Below, piece by piece: positions 54,991-64,000 of a DNA stretch of 64,000 bases. A model generated the notes under the pieces. It searched no databases and was not told the DNA's origin. It saw only the letters and a list, made by a program, of their open reading frames with translations. Source of the stretch: Pedobacter cryotolerans. Lineage in GTDB: Bacteria > Bacteroidota > Bacteroidia > Sphingobacteriales > Sphingobacteriaceae. A program made the position numbers and the translations under genes. The stretch's first letter is position 1. Every line of letters starts with the position of its first letter. The stretch is from contig NZ_SWBO01000004.1 in assembly GCF_005116475.1 (NCBI RefSeq), forward strand, positions 124,001 to 188,000. The letters run 5' to 3'.

Positions 54991-55566
54991 ATGAGTACGC
55001 CAATAGAAATTTTAACTAGTATTATAAAGCATAGAAGAAGCATTTATCCTGACAGTTATCTCGAAAAAGAAATTCCTAAAGAAGCAATTGAGCAGATTTT
55101 GGAAAATGCAAATTATGCACCAACACATAAACTAACTGAACCTTGGCGTTTTGTAGTACTTACAGGCAATGCAAAAGCAAAGTTAGGCTTGGCACTTGGC
55201 GAATTTTACAAAAAAACCATACCTGCTGAAAAATTTTTGCAAAAGAAATTCGACAGTTTTTCGGTTAAAACCCAACAAGCACCTTGCATTATAGCCATAA
55301 ATATGAAAGTTTCTGGCAAAATACCAGAATGGGAAGAACTTGCAGCAGTAAGTTGTGCGGTGCAAAATATGGCTTTATCTGCTCAGGCGTTAAATATTGG
55401 TGCTTATTGGAGCTCACCTCCGTTAATAGATCATTTGCAAGATTTTCTTTCGCTAAGTAGCGACGAAAAATGTATTGGTTTGTTTTATATGGGCTACCAT
55501 AATGAAACATCGCTTGTAGCAAACAGAACTCCAATTGAAGAAAAAGTAATTTGGATGGAAAGTTAA
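54991..55566 (+). CDS. nitroreductase family protein
   Basis: A 191-residue FMN-dependent oxidoreductase: the FMN-phosphate Arg residues in IIKHRRSIYPDSY, ILENANYAPTHKLTEPWRFVV, then AAVSCAVQNMALSAQALNIGAYWSSPP and the C-terminal FYMGYHNE. It is close to the short YdjA-like nitroreductases. NAD(P)H-dependent reduction of nitroaromatics or quinones is expected; the natural substrate is unknown. Confidence 0.92.
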   Translation: MSTPIEILTSIIKHRRSIYPDSYLEKEIPKEAIEQILENANYAPTHKLTEPWRFVVLTGNAKAKLGLALGEFYKKTIPAEKFLQKKFDSFSVKTQQAPCIIAINMKVSGKIPEWEELAAVSCAVQNMALSAQALNIGAYWSSPPLIDHLQDFLSLSSDEKCIGLFYMGYHNETSLVANRTPIEEKVIWMES

Positions 55567-55659
55567 TGTTTGATTAACAGTGGATTAACTTAAATATTTT
55601 TTGCTTTTAGTTTTGCTACCAAAATTTTGATATATTTATTTTGCTCAAACCACATAAAT

Positions 55660-56112
55660 ATGCAAGAATTAAAGTTATCCCTATATCAACTTTGTTTAAA
55701 TTTTATTAACGAAAGAATTAATACTGCAGAAACTGCATTAAAACAGGCTCGTGAAGCCAGTAATGATGATACCAAAAGCAGTGCTGGTGATAAGTACGAA
55801 ACCAGTAGAGAAATGATGCAGCAAGATATTGATAGAAATAAAAGACTATTAATTGATGCAGAAGAAAATCAGCGAGTTTTAACCTCTATAAAAGATGTTC
55901 CTTTTTCTGACTCTGCCAGAAATGGTAGTTTAGTAATTACCGATCAGGGTAAGTTTTACTTGAGTATTAGTGCTGGTCAGTTACAATTAAATAATGAAAC
56001 TATTTTCGCCATATCTGCGGTTTCACCAATAGGTAAAATGCTTTTAGGTAAACAAAAAGGAAGTTCTTTTGATTTTAATGGTAAAAAATATTTGATAAAG
56101 GAAGTGGCATAA
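55660..56112 (+). CDS. GreA/GreB-like protein
   Basis: A 150-residue protein with an N-terminal coiled coil (FINERINTAETALKQARE, GDKYETSREMMQQDIDRNKRL) with an acidic tip, and a C-terminal FKBP-like part (GSLVITDQGKFYLSISAGQ, FAISAVSPIGKMLLGK, KYLIKEVA), the arrangement of GreA/GreB transcript-cleavage factors. It is shorter in the coiled-coil tip than canonical GreA and probably binds RNA polymerase's secondary channel in its own way. ATG at 55660 is chosen; the longer frame adds eleven residues from the gap. Similar proteins are often mislabelled in databases. Confidence 0.75.
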   Translation: MQELKLSLYQLCLNFINERINTAETALKQAREASNDDTKSSAGDKYETSREMMQQDIDRNKRLLIDAEENQRVLTSIKDVPFSDSARNGSLVITDQGKFYLSISAGQLQLNNETIFAISAVSPIGKMLLGKQKGSSFDFNGKKYLIKEVA

Positions 56113-56117
56113 AATAC

Positions 56118-56193
56118 TTGTCATCCAGAGTGCAACGAAGGATCTCTTTAGTCAATATCATAAAAGAGATTCCTCGCAGGCTCGGAATGACAA
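56118..56193. repeat. family A-like hairpin between convergent genes
   Basis: TTGTCAT/ATGACAA ends with inner AAAGAGAT complementary to ATCTCTTT. It occupies almost all of the gap between the stops at 56112 and 56199, and so is likely a shared terminator. The 63-codon frame seen across it is spurious. Confidence 0.8.
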
Positions 56194-56198
56194 TTCGT

Positions 56199-57077
56199 TT
56201 AAAAACTCTTTACAATACTGTTATGCAACGTTTTCGGGCTCCAAAATCCGCTGGCAATAATTCTTCTTACTGTAAACAAAGGATCTTTTTCATCGCGTTT
56301 ATCTGCTAAAGAAAATGCCATTTTAAATCCACGTTTCTTTAATTCTGGTATACCAGCAGCATTCCATAAGCCAAAAGGATATGCAAAATATTCAATCTTT
56401 TTACCAGTAATTTCTTCTAATTTTTTAGTTGGTTTATCTAATTGTTCTTCCCAATCTTTGCCTTCGTATTTTTTAAAGTTTTTATGGTCGTAAGTATGGC
56501 TTCCTATTGTATTACCTTCGTCAGCAAGCGATTTAATTTGCTCCTTACTCATGTAGTTAACAAACTTACCTTGTTTGCCAATTGAAACAGTCATGATAAA
56601 ATAGGCAGCTTTAAAACCATGTTTCTTTAAAGTTGGGTTTACTACCGTATATTGATCTAAAACTGTATCATCAAAAGTTAACATAATTGGTTTTGATGGT
56701 AACTTAGCGCCTTCATTTAAATAAGCATACAATTGATCGGGTAAAATAGTGTGGTAGCCACTGTCAGCTAACATTTTCATCTGATCTTTAAAATTCTGAA
56801 TTTCTACTGTATAATCTTTACCCATTTGTCCGTCTGTTGCTTTCCAGTTTCGCACTTGATGATAACATAAAATAGGTACTTGTTTACGTGCTAAAATTGT
56901 TTTTGCATCTGCAACTTTAACTTTGCTCACATCAACTTTTGCTGCGTTTGCTGTGTTTTCTGAAACTAAATTTTCAGTGGTATCTGTTGTAGTTTTGTCT
57001 GTAGGTTGCGATTTTGATTGACAGCCAGCAGTAAATATTAAAGCTGCAGCAATTAAAGTTAAAAAGTTCTTATTCAT
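56199..57077 (-). CDS. polysaccharide deacetylase lipoprotein
   Basis: A 292-residue lipoprotein (signal peptide ending FTAGC, Cys19) with a NodB-homology domain: motif 1 LTFDDTV (catalytic Asp pair), motif 2 GSHTYDHKN (zinc-binding HxxxH), and motif 3-like FAYPFGLWN. Such enzymes remove acetyl groups from N-acetylglucosamine polymers, for example surface polysaccharide or peptidoglycan. It faces the GreA/B-like gene. Confidence 0.9.
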   Translation of the reverse strand: MNKNFLTLIAAALIFTAGCQSKSQPTDKTTTDTTENLVSENTANAAKVDVSKVKVADAKTILARKQVPILCYHQVRNWKATDGQMGKDYTVEIQNFKDQMKMLADSGYHTILPDQLYAYLNEGAKLPSKPIMLTFDDTVLDQYTVVNPTLKKHGFKAAYFIMTVSIGKQGKFVNYMSKEQIKSLADEGNTIGSHTYDHKNFKKYEGKDWEEQLDKPTKKLEEITGKKIEYFAYPFGLWNAAGIPELKKRGFKMAFSLADKRDEKDPLFTVRRIIASGFWSPKTLHNSIVKSF

Positions 57078-57275
57078 AAGTAAATCTATTTTACAAAACT
57101 ATAAAATCGCTATAGATTAATGCAACTTTCTTCCACACTGTGGATAAATTATTTAACATTTTGTTTATTAATTGTTTTTTGATGAATTTCTATCTTTTTT
57201 ATTACACATTAAATAGCTGTAAAATAAGCTTTAATAAATAAATTCGACTTTTATTTTAACATTCAATCAACATCA

Positions 57276-59783
57276 ATGAAGAAACTCTACTCTTTACTCA
57301 CATTTGTATTGCTCATCAGCACTGCCGATGCTTTTTCGCAAACTAAAACAATTTCGCTTACAGAAACAACGCAAGCACCAGAAAGAGCAAATTATCAGGC
57401 TGCGGCTCGTTTTTCGCCTTCAAAACTTCGTAAAATTATTTACTCTACAGCAGTAGATCCGCATTGGCTAAAATTAACAAATAGGTTTTGGTACCAGTAC
57501 GAAACACCAAATGGCAAACAATGGTACATAGTAGAACCTGCAGTTAGAAGCAAAAAACTGATGTTCGATAACAATAAAATGGCTGCTGAAATAACTTTAA
57601 TAGTACGCGATCCTTTTGATGCGCAACATTTGCCCATTGAAAATTTAAAGTTTGCTAAAGATGAAAAAAGTATCAATTTTGAAGTAAAGAGTACAATTGA
57701 AGAATTAAAAAAAGATAGAAAGGATAAAAAAGCTGCAGATTCGATGCAGAAAAAAATATTCTTTTTTAACTACGATTTAGCTACTGCAAAACTTACCGAA
57801 GTAAAAAATTACGAAAAGCCAAAAGCTAAACCAAATTGGGGTTCAGTAGCTCCAGATTCATCCGCAATTATTTTTTCTCGAAACTATAATTTGTATTGGA
57901 TGGATAAAGAAAATTATAAAAAAGCTGTTAAAAATGAAGATGATAGTACAATTGTAGAACATCAATTAACAAAAGATGGTGAAAAATTTCATTCTTATGG
58001 TAGCAATGGCGATGGTGAGGATAATGAATTGAATGCGAAAAATAACAAAAAAAGAAGAGGTGCTTATGTTTTATGGTCGCCAGATTCGAAACATTTTGTG
58101 TTAGATAGAACAGACTCTAGAAAGGTAAAAGATTTTTGGGTAATTAATAGTACTGCTGCTGGTAGACCAACTTTAGAAACCTACAAATATCAAATGCCAG
58201 GCGAAAAAGAATCGCCCATTGACGAGTTTATATTGTTCAATTTTGCTACTAAAACCTACAAAACAATTAATACAACTGCATTTAAAGATCAGAGTATTTC
58301 TACTTGGGGTAAAGAAAATTTAGTAAAAGATAGAGATAACGAATTTAGACCATCAATTTGGATGGGAGATAATAGTAAATTCTACTTTTCTCGCACCAGC
58401 AGAGATTTAAAACGTATCGATGTTTGTACTATTGATATCAACACTTTAAAAGTTACACCAATAATTGATGAACGTTTTAATACTTATGTAGAAGTTCAAC
58501 GCCCTGGGTTAATTGATGGTGGTAAAGAGATTATACATTGGAGTGAGCGTGATGGTTGGGGTCATTTCTATTTGTTTGATGGAAATGGAAAGTTGAAAAA
58601 TCAAATCACTTCTGGTGCATTTCATTGCGAAGGCATTGTAAACATCGACCAAAAAAATAGAAAGCTTTATTTTACTGCTAATGGCCGTGAAGCTAAAGAA
58701 GATCCTTATTTTATGCATTTGTACAGCATCAATTTTGATGGTAGTGGCATGAAATTATTAAACGCTGGTGATTTTGATCATGCTGCAAGCATGAATGATG
58801 AAGCGAAATATGTTGTTGATAATTATTCTAGAGTAAATACAGTACCAAAATCTGTATTAATGGATAATTCTGGCAAAATTTTAATGGAATTAGAAACTGC
58901 AGATTTATCGTTATTAATGACAACTGGTTACAAATTTCCAGAACCTTTTAAAGTTAAAGCTGATGATGGAGTAACGGATATTTATGGTGTAATGTACAAG
59001 CCATTTAACTTCGATCCAACTAAAAAATATCCAATTATCGAGTACGTTTATCCTGGTCCGCAAACGGAAGCTGTAAACAAATCTTTTGGCAGAAGCATGG
59101 ATAGAATGGATCGATTGGCACAATTAGGCTACATCGTAATTACGGTAGGTAACAGAGGTGGCCACCCAGCTCGTTCTAAATGGTATCATACTTACGGTTA
59201 CGGAAATTTACGTGATTACGGTTTAGCAGATAAAAAAGCTGCAATTGAGCAATTGGCTGATAAACATTCATTTATTGATGTAAATAGGGTGGGGATAACT
59301 GGTCACTCTGGTGGCGGTTTCATGTCTACAGCTGCATTATTGGTTTACCCAGATTTCTTTAAAGTGGCTGTTTCTGCTGCAGGTAATCATGATAATAGCA
59401 TTTACAACCGTTGGTGGAGCGAAAAACACCATGGTGTAAAAGAAATTGTTTCTGCCAAAGGCGATACCACTTTTAAATATGCTATTGATAAAAACGCAGA
59501 TTTAGCGAAAAATCTAAAAGGTCATTTATTATTGATGCATGGTGATATGGACAATAACGTTAATCCGGCAAATTCGATTAGAGTAGCTAACGCCTTAATT
59601 AAAGCAGGTAAAAGATTTGACTACATCATTGTTCCTGGTCAGCGACATGGTTTTGGTGAGATGACCGAGTACATGTTTTGGCGTTTAGCTGATTATTTTA
59701 ACAATTATTTACTAGGAGATTTTTCAAAATCTACGGAAGTAAATATTGTAGAGATGGATAGAGAAGTAGAACGGAAAAACTAA
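57276..59783 (+). CDS. S9-family prolyl peptidase, DPP-IV-like
   Basis: An 835-residue secreted serine peptidase (signal peptide ending DAFSQ) with an N-terminal beta-propeller (DPPIV_N) and a C-terminal alpha/beta-hydrolase domain. The nucleophile is Ser678 in GITGHSGGGFMS, the acid is in HGDMDNNVNP and the His in GQRHGFGE. The usual role is removing N-terminal dipeptides or cleaving short peptides at Pro/Ala in the periplasm. It has its own terminator. Confidence 0.93.
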   Translation: MKKLYSLLTFVLLISTADAFSQTKTISLTETTQAPERANYQAAARFSPSKLRKIIYSTAVDPHWLKLTNRFWYQYETPNGKQWYIVEPAVRSKKLMFDNNKMAAEITLIVRDPFDAQHLPIENLKFAKDEKSINFEVKSTIEELKKDRKDKKAADSMQKKIFFFNYDLATAKLTEVKNYEKPKAKPNWGSVAPDSSAIIFSRNYNLYWMDKENYKKAVKNEDDSTIVEHQLTKDGEKFHSYGSNGDGEDNELNAKNNKKRRGAYVLWSPDSKHFVLDRTDSRKVKDFWVINSTAAGRPTLETYKYQMPGEKESPIDEFILFNFATKTYKTINTTAFKDQSISTWGKENLVKDRDNEFRPSIWMGDNSKFYFSRTSRDLKRIDVCTIDINTLKVTPIIDERFNTYVEVQRPGLIDGGKEIIHWSERDGWGHFYLFDGNGKLKNQITSGAFHCEGIVNIDQKNRKLYFTANGREAKEDPYFMHLYSINFDGSGMKLLNAGDFDHAASMNDEAKYVVDNYSRVNTVPKSVLMDNSGKILMELETADLSLLMTTGYKFPEPFKVKADDGVTDIYGVMYKPFNFDPTKKYPIIEYVYPGPQTEAVNKSFGRSMDRMDRLAQLGYIVITVGNRGGHPARSKWYHTYGYGNLRDYGLADKKAAIEQLADKHSFIDVNRVGITGHSGGGFMSTAALLVYPDFFKVAVSAAGNHDNSIYNRWWSEKHHGVKEIVSAKGDTTFKYAIDKNADLAKNLKGHLLLMHGDMDNNVNPANSIRVANALIKAGKRFDYIIVPGQRHGFGEMTEYMFWRLADYFNNYLLGDFSKSTEVNIVEMDREVERKN

Positions 59784-59798
59784 GATTATAAAGAATTT

Positions 59799-59842
59799 AA
59801 AGCCGCTGATTTGCAGAATAATTACATTTCAGCGGCTTTTTT
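59799..59842 (+). terminator. terminator of the S9 peptidase gene
   Basis: Perfect eleven-base-pair stem AAAGCCGCTGA/TCAGCGGCTTT with a 19-base loop followed by T residues, 15 bases after the stop. Confidence 0.9.
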
Positions 59843-59854
59843 ATGTTAATGAAA

Positions 59855-60502
59855 TTAAAAATGAAAATTAACACCAAATGATGGAGTGAAATTATCTAAG
59901 ACTAGCTTTACATTCCTTTTGCTTCTGTAAGGGTAATCTATATTTGTATTTCTTTCATTAAAATAGCTGATTAATGGAAAAGAAAACTCGATATTCCATT
60001 TTTGAGTGGGTAAAAATGCAAAACCAGGATTTAAACTCGCTCCAAAACCTTTAAAAGTATAATCTGTGCGATATAAATAACCAGTGTCATCAATGTTTTT
60101 GTAACTATTAATTTGAAAACTGAGGTTTGCTTGACCAAAGAACTTGAAGTTTTCTTTTACATGAATGTAATATCTGGAAAAAGGGGAAAGACCAAAGTTT
60201 TCTTCTTTAAAACCAAAACTACTTATTGTTGTACCAATCTCATTATCATAGTATTCGTAACTTTCGCCGTTTAATTTCGAAAGACTGTAATTAAACTCCA
60301 TTCCTAAAACGAAGTTGTTGTTTAAGAAATAGCCAATTCTGGGGTTAATGGCTAGAGAATTTAAATTTATTGAGTTGCTGTTTTGATTTGAAGTACCAAA
60401 ACTAAAACTTAAGCCTCCAATAGTAGTTCCCTTTTGTAATTGTGCATGTGTAACAAACCCGATGGCGCATAATGAGGCCATTAAAAGTAATTTAATTTTC
60501 AT
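59855..60502 (-). CDS. outer-membrane beta-barrel protein
   Basis: A 215-residue protein with a signal peptide (LLLMASLCAIGFVTHAQ) and alternating beta-strands: GGLSFSFGTSNQ, NPRIGYFLNNNFVLGMEFNY, PFSRYYIHVKENFKFFGQANL and a C-terminal strand ending in Phe (PSFGVNFHF), as in OprF/OmpA-like barrels. No OmpA C-terminal domain follows. The function is unknown. ATG at 60502 gives the signal peptide; the longer frame adds eighteen residues. Confidence 0.85.
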   Translation of the reverse strand: MKIKLLLMASLCAIGFVTHAQLQKGTTIGGLSFSFGTSNQNSNSINLNSLAINPRIGYFLNNNFVLGMEFNYSLSKLNGESYEYYDNEIGTTISSFGFKEENFGLSPFSRYYIHVKENFKFFGQANLSFQINSYKNIDDTGYLYRTDYTFKGFGASLNPGFAFLPTQKWNIEFSFPLISYFNERNTNIDYPYRSKRNVKLVLDNFTPSFGVNFHF

Positions 60503-60642
60503 ATTGATTTCATTTTGTGTGTAATCAATATTAATCATTATCGATAAAAATAACAATAGAATACCTGCTTCAGGATTGAAACTTTTACGTTACTAAGTAT
60601 TTGATTTACAATTGTTTTTTGAGGTGTAGGGAGCTGATAAAG

Positions 60643-60685
60643 CCACAGATGAATAGAGTACACTTAATAACCTTTTCATCTGTGG
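60643..60685 (-). terminator. CCACAGATGAA...TTCATCTGTGG hairpin after clpB
   Basis: Perfect eleven-base-pair inverted repeat with a 21-base loop, 15 bases after the clpB stop; a similar ATCTGTGG motif occurs near the GH97 stop. It probably serves as terminator. Confidence 0.7.
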
Positions 60686-60699
60686 AAATAATTTTTTAA

Positions 60700-63300
60700 C
60701 TATTTGTCATTCTCATTCAAAAACACAAACTGATGATCGAACATATCTAGTTTTATTTTACTATCCTTATCAACCTTACCTGCTAAAATTGATTTAGATA
60801 ACTCGTTCAATATCCTTTTTTGAATTACCCTTTTTAATGGTCTAGCACCAAATTGTGGGTCGTAACCTAATTCTGCTAGCCAATCTAAAGCTCCTACACT
60901 AGCTTCCATAGTTATGCCCATTTCTGCTAAAGTATGTTGAACTTGTTTAAATTGTAAATCAACAATGTTTCTAATTTCGCTTCTTTGCAAGGGCGTAAAC
61001 ATAATCAGTTCATCAATTCTATTTAAAAACTCAGGGCGAATGGTTTGTTTCAACAGTTCGAACAGCTCATTTTTAGTTTTTGCAATTACTTCGTCTCTGT
61101 TTTCATCACTTAAAGCTTTAAAATTATCCTGAATTAAATGCGAACCAATGTTCGATGTCATAATAATAATCGTGTTTTTAAAATTCACCACACGACCTTT
61201 ATTGTCGGTTAAACGCCCATCATCCAATACTTGCAACAAGATATTAAACACATCAGGATGTGCTTTTTCAATCTCATCTAACAATACAACCGAATATGGT
61301 TTTCTGCGTACAGCTTCTGTTAATTGCCCGCCTTCATCATAACCCACATATCCCGGAGGCGCACCAATCAATCTAGAAACGGCGTGTCTTTCCTGATATT
61401 CGCTCATATCAATCCTTGTCATTGCGTTTTCATCGTTAAATAAAAACTCAGCCAATGCTTTTGCCAATTCGGTTTTACCAACACCAGTTGTGCCTAAGAA
61501 AATGAAAGATCCAATTGGTTTACGTTTATCTTGTAAACCTGCTCTAGATCTACGTATCGCATCAGAAATTGCTTCAATAGCCTCATCTTGCCCGGCTACA
61601 CGTTTGTGCAATTCATCTTCCAAGTTCAGTAATTTCTCACGCTCACTTGCAATCAATTTCGTAACCGGTATGCCCGTCCATCGTCCAACTACACCTGCAA
61701 TATCATCAGCAGTAACTTCTTCTTTTAGCATTCTGCTTTCGCTCTGCACACCTTCTAAATCAACTTTTAGCTTTTCAACTTTGTCTTGTGCTTCTTTAAT
61801 CTTTCCATAACGAATTTCGGCAACTCTACCATAATCTCCAGCACGTTCTGCTTGTTCTGCTTCTAATTTATAAGCTTCAATTTGTTCTAATTGATTGTTT
61901 ACGGCATCAACCAAGTCTTTTTCGCCTTGCCATTTTGCTTTTAACTCATCACGCTCAGCCGAAAGATTTGCAATATCTACAGAAAGTTCTTTAACCTTTT
62001 TATCGTCTTTTTCTCGTTTAATTGCTTCACGTTCAATTTCCAAACGCATAATCTCACGGTCTAAAGCATCTACATTTTCTGGAACGCTATCCATTTCCAT
62101 ACGTAATTTAGAAGCCGCTTCGTCCATCAAATCAATTGCTTTATCTGGTAAAAAACGATCTGCAATATAACGTTGGCTCATTTCTACCGCCGCAATAATG
62201 GCCTCATCTTTAATCCTCACTTTGTGGTGTGTTTCGTAACGTTCTTTTAAACCACGCAAAATCGAAATTGCATCTTGCGTGTCAGGCTCATTAACCATTA
62301 CTTTTTGAAAACGACGTTCCAAGGCCTTGTCTTTTTCTAAATATTTCTGATATTCATCTAAAGTAGTAGCGCCAATTGCCCTTAATTCGCCTCTGGCCAA
62401 AGCAGGTTTTAAAATGTTTGCCGCATCCATTGCACCTTCGCCACCGCCAGCACCAACCAAAGTATGTATTTCATCAATAAACAAAACAATGTCGCCATCG
62501 CTTTGCGTTACTTCTTTAACTACTGCTTTTAAACGTTCTTCAAATTCGCCTTTGTATTTTGCGCCAGCAATTAGCGAACCCATATCTAGCGAATAAACCG
62601 TTTTGCTTTTCAAGTTTTCGGGTACATCGCCTTTAATAATTCTAAAAGCAATTCCCTCTGCAATAGCGGTTTTACCAACACCTGGTTCGCCAATTAAAAT
62701 TGGGTTGTTTTTCGTTCTACGAGATAAAATCTGAATAACACGGCGTATTTCTTCATCTCTGCCAATAACGGGGTCTAATTTTCCGCTCTCGGCATATTCA
62801 TTTAAATTTCTGGCGTATTTATTTAAAGCTTGATAAGTAGCTTCGGCATTTTGATCGGTTACTCTATTATCGCCACGCAAAGCCGTAATTGCTTTTTTGA
62901 GGTCTTTTTCGTTAACGCCTTGTTCTTTTAGCAATTTCGAAGTAGCATCGTTAACAGCCAATAAGCCCAATAACAAATGCTCTACGGAAACAAAATCATC
63001 TTTAAATTCTTTTAGATAAGAAGTTGCTTTTTGCAGTGCCGAATTAGCACTAGATGACAGATATGCATCGCCACCTGTTACTTTTGTTAATTTTTCTATA
63101 GCTTCGGTTAAGTTTTGCTCAACCACGTTTAGGTTCACATTTAGTTTCTTTAGTACGTAGCTAACCACGTTTTCATCAACTGTTAGCAAACCTTTTAATA
63201 GATGTGCAGTTTCAATAGCTTGTTGCTGATTGCCCTGCGCTATTTCAGAAGCTTTTTGGATAGCTTCTTGTGCTTTAATTGTAAAGTTGTTGAAGTTCAT
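60700..63300 (-). CDS. clpB: ATP-dependent disaggregase ClpB
   Basis: An 866-residue Hsp100 chaperone that dissolves aggregates with DnaK. It has the Clp N-domain ([18 protein letters not shown]), first AAA+ module (Walker A GEPGVGKT, Walker [16 protein letters not shown]), the long coiled-coil middle domain (about 400-530), and second AAA+ module ([24 protein letters not shown]) with the sensor-2 GARPLKR. There is no ClpP-binding loop, as expected for ClpB. No CIRCE or HrcA site was identified. Confidence 0.97.
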   Translation of the reverse strand: MNFNNFTIKAQEAIQKASEIAQGNQQQAIETAHLLKGLLTVDENVVSYVLKKLNVNLNVVEQNLTEAIEKLTKVTGGDAYLSSSANSALQKATSYLKEFKDDFVSVEHLLLGLLAVNDATSKLLKEQGVNEKDLKKAITALRGDNRVTDQNAEATYQALNKYARNLNEYAESGKLDPVIGRDEEIRRVIQILSRRTKNNPILIGEPGVGKTAIAEGIAFRIIKGDVPENLKSKTVYSLDMGSLIAGAKYKGEFEERLKAVVKEVTQSDGDIVLFIDEIHTLVGAGGGEGAMDAANILKPALARGELRAIGATTLDEYQKYLEKDKALERRFQKVMVNEPDTQDAISILRGLKERYETHHKVRIKDEAIIAAVEMSQRYIADRFLPDKAIDLMDEAASKLRMEMDSVPENVDALDREIMRLEIEREAIKREKDDKKVKELSVDIANLSAERDELKAKWQGEKDLVDAVNNQLEQIEAYKLEAEQAERAGDYGRVAEIRYGKIKEAQDKVEKLKVDLEGVQSESRMLKEEVTADDIAGVVGRWTGIPVTKLIASEREKLLNLEDELHKRVAGQDEAIEAISDAIRRSRAGLQDKRKPIGSFIFLGTTGVGKTELAKALAEFLFNDENAMTRIDMSEYQERHAVSRLIGAPPGYVGYDEGGQLTEAVRRKPYSVVLLDEIEKAHPDVFNILLQVLDDGRLTDNKGRVVNFKNTIIIMTSNIGSHLIQDNFKALSDENRDEVIAKTKNELFELLKQTIRPEFLNRIDELIMFTPLQRSEIRNIVDLQFKQVQHTLAEMGITMEASVGALDWLAELGYDPQFGARPLKRVIQKRILNELSKSILAGKVDKDSKIKLDMFDHQFVFLNENDK

Positions 63301-63436
63301 ATTTTCCTTTCATTCAAAACAAATGCCACAGGTTTTTCGCTTTGTTAATCGGAAATTTTGTCGGTAAGACTTGATTTTGTAAGACTAATTGACTGTAAAT
63401 AAGTGATTTATACTGAAATTTTGGCTGTGTAAAAGA

Positions 63437-63548
63437 TTGTCATCCTGATCGTAGTCGAAGGAGGAAAAACAATGTGAGTAGTTCTTGGCTATTTTAGTCC
63501 TTCTTTTTGTTACAATATTTTGAGCTTCGACTACGCTCAGCTTGACAA
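63437..63548. repeat. family A hairpin with long spacer
   Basis: TTGTCATCCTGATCGTAGTC and CGAAGGAG faces CTTCGACTACGCTCAGCTTG and ACAA over 25 positions; about 60 bases separate the arms. Confidence 0.78.
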
Positions 63549-63682
63549 AATATTTTCACTTCAATAAGGTTTATTTAACAAAGCTAGTGGTTCTTGGGCG
63601 GTTAAAGCCTAAGCAAATGGTATAAACTCTTAGATCATACTAAAGGTAACACCAGAATTTAAGAAACAATCTATATTCATTG

Positions 63683-63702
63683 CCGTTGGCTTCAGCCAAC
63701 GG
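63683..63702. repeat. CCGTTGGC-TTCA-GCCAACGG hairpin
   Basis: Perfect eight-base-pair stem with TTCA loop. It lies just before the family C and B copies and resembles the nearby TGGCTTTAGCCA. Confidence 0.65.
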
Positions 63703-63746
63703 AATAGGAATGAAATATCCTGGCTTTAGCCACATTTTATTAATGT

Positions 63747-63762
63747 CTGGTGAGGACACCAG
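63747..63762. repeat. CTGGTG-AGGA-CACCAG hairpin (family C, copy 2)
   Basis: Same AGGA loop and six base pairs of stem as at 7695-7716, again followed by a family B hairpin. Confidence 0.75.
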
Positions 63763-63784
63763 CCAAGGAATAACCACCTACAAA

Positions 63785-63829
63785 ACATAGGCTTGAGTAG
63801 TTTCTTCTATATCAACTATGTGCCTATGT
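63785..63829. repeat. ACATAGGC...GCCTATGT hairpin (family B, copy 3)
   Basis: Inverted repeat of eight base pairs with internal ACTATGT, as in copy 1 at 7728-7771. It follows the rhamnosidase-like gene on the minus strand. Confidence 0.7.
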
Positions 63830-63847
63830 GTTTAAATTTTCATCAAA

Positions 63848-64000
63848 CTATCTCAAAATCTTAATTGCTTTTGGAGCTGAAATAGTAGATTTAACTGTGC
63901 CATCAGCCATTTTTTGATGTTTCACCTTAATTAAACCCATTGGAGTAGGGAATGTACCTTCGGCAAATTTCAAATCGCCCAAATGTGGTTTTATACGCAC
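63848..64000 (-). CDS. alpha-L-rhamnosidase-like glycoside hydrolase, C-terminal end (partial)
   Basis: The last 50 codons and the TAG stop of a minus-strand gene are in the window. The visible IKPHLGDLKFAEGTFPTPMG followed by a short basic tail matches the C-terminal beta-sandwich of GH78 rhamnosidases (typically PHLGDLxxAxGxxPTPxG). The rest lies beyond base 64000, so the assignment rests on this short stretch. It is upstream of clpB on the same strand. Confidence 0.6.
   Translation of the reverse strand: MRIKPHLGDLKFAEGTFPTPMGLIKVKHQKMADGTVKSTISAPKAIKILR

Larger units (their letters stand above)
63301..63847. other. repeat-rich intergenic region upstream of clpB
   Basis: No gene seen. 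It holds a family A hairpin (63437-63548), CCGTTGGCT/AGCCAACGG (63683-63702), a family C hairpin (63747-63762) and a family B hairpin (63785-63829). The clpB promoter should be in the first 100 bases; I saw no clear TAnnTTTG pair there. Confidence 0.6.

Noticed and set aside
56118..56309. 63-residue plus-strand frame between the GreA/B-like and deacetylase genes
   Set aside because: It runs through the family A hairpin and antisense to the deacetylase; no family or signal supports it.

Overview
The window reads as chromosome of a Bacteroidota bacterium, most likely a Sphingobacteriaceae (Pedobacter-like). The grounds are low G+C, starts without clear Shine-Dalgarno sequences, promoters of the TTTG-N19-TAnnTTTG type, a MurF-alanine racemase fusion, a type IX secretion (T9SS) cargo paired with a PorP/SprF-like protein, a SusB-type GH97 enzyme and a GOGAT-domain membrane protein. 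I see no prophage, insertion sequence, rRNA operon or CRISPR array. The mobile-looking content is short intergenic repeats.

Layout: 1-6.1 kb holds the end of a TetR-type regulator and an RND efflux operon (adaptor, pump, outer-membrane channel). 6.2-13.5 kb holds a 2OG-Fe(II) oxygenase, an SRPBCC protein, a GH97 glucosidase, a two-component module (small protein, 7TM protein, histidine kinase, divergent LuxR-type regulator) and an M15-like protein that has lost its zinc ligands. 13.5-15.1 kb holds an unlisted 42-residue membrane protein, a RhuM-Fic protein and tRNA-Leu and tRNA-Gly. 15.2-25.6 kb holds recX, murF-alr, DUF502, a LOG-family protein, a sodium:solute symporter and a recR-phosphodiesterase-SDR-esterase cluster. 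25.8-34 kb holds a DUF4377 lipoprotein, a tricorn-like protease and trpL-trpD-trpF-trpB-trpA.

34-42 kb holds map, nhaA, the sprF/nuclease T9SS pair and tsaC. 42.1-47.1 kb holds a YefM-YoeB toxin-antitoxin pair with its operator, a GOGAT-domain protein, and a DUF3299 protein with an ABC permease carrying a His-rich loop and its ATPase. 47.2-51.3 kb looks like a small LacI regulon: regulator, sugar-kinase-like protein and DUF5077/DUF3472 lipoprotein share an AAACGTTT operator. 51.5-64 kb holds a Uma2 nuclease, an ABC-F protein with a degenerate second ATPase site, a nitroreductase, a GreA/B-like protein, a polysaccharide deacetylase, an S9 peptidase, clpB and the end of an alpha-L-rhamnosidase-like gene.

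The strongest regulatory find is an unlisted tryptophan leader peptide (17 codons, three consecutive Trp codons) followed by a terminator and a matching antiterminator: a complete trp attenuator. The other theme is the intergenic space, which is filled with at least seven families of short hairpin or inverted-repeat elements, some nested in one another, and one family bounded by short terminal inverted repeats. All three gaps of the trp operon contain such elements. No large undescribed defence or biosynthetic system is evident; the candidates for new biology are the divergent 7TM/kinase module, the DUF3299 ABC system, the M15-like pseudoenzyme and the repeat families.
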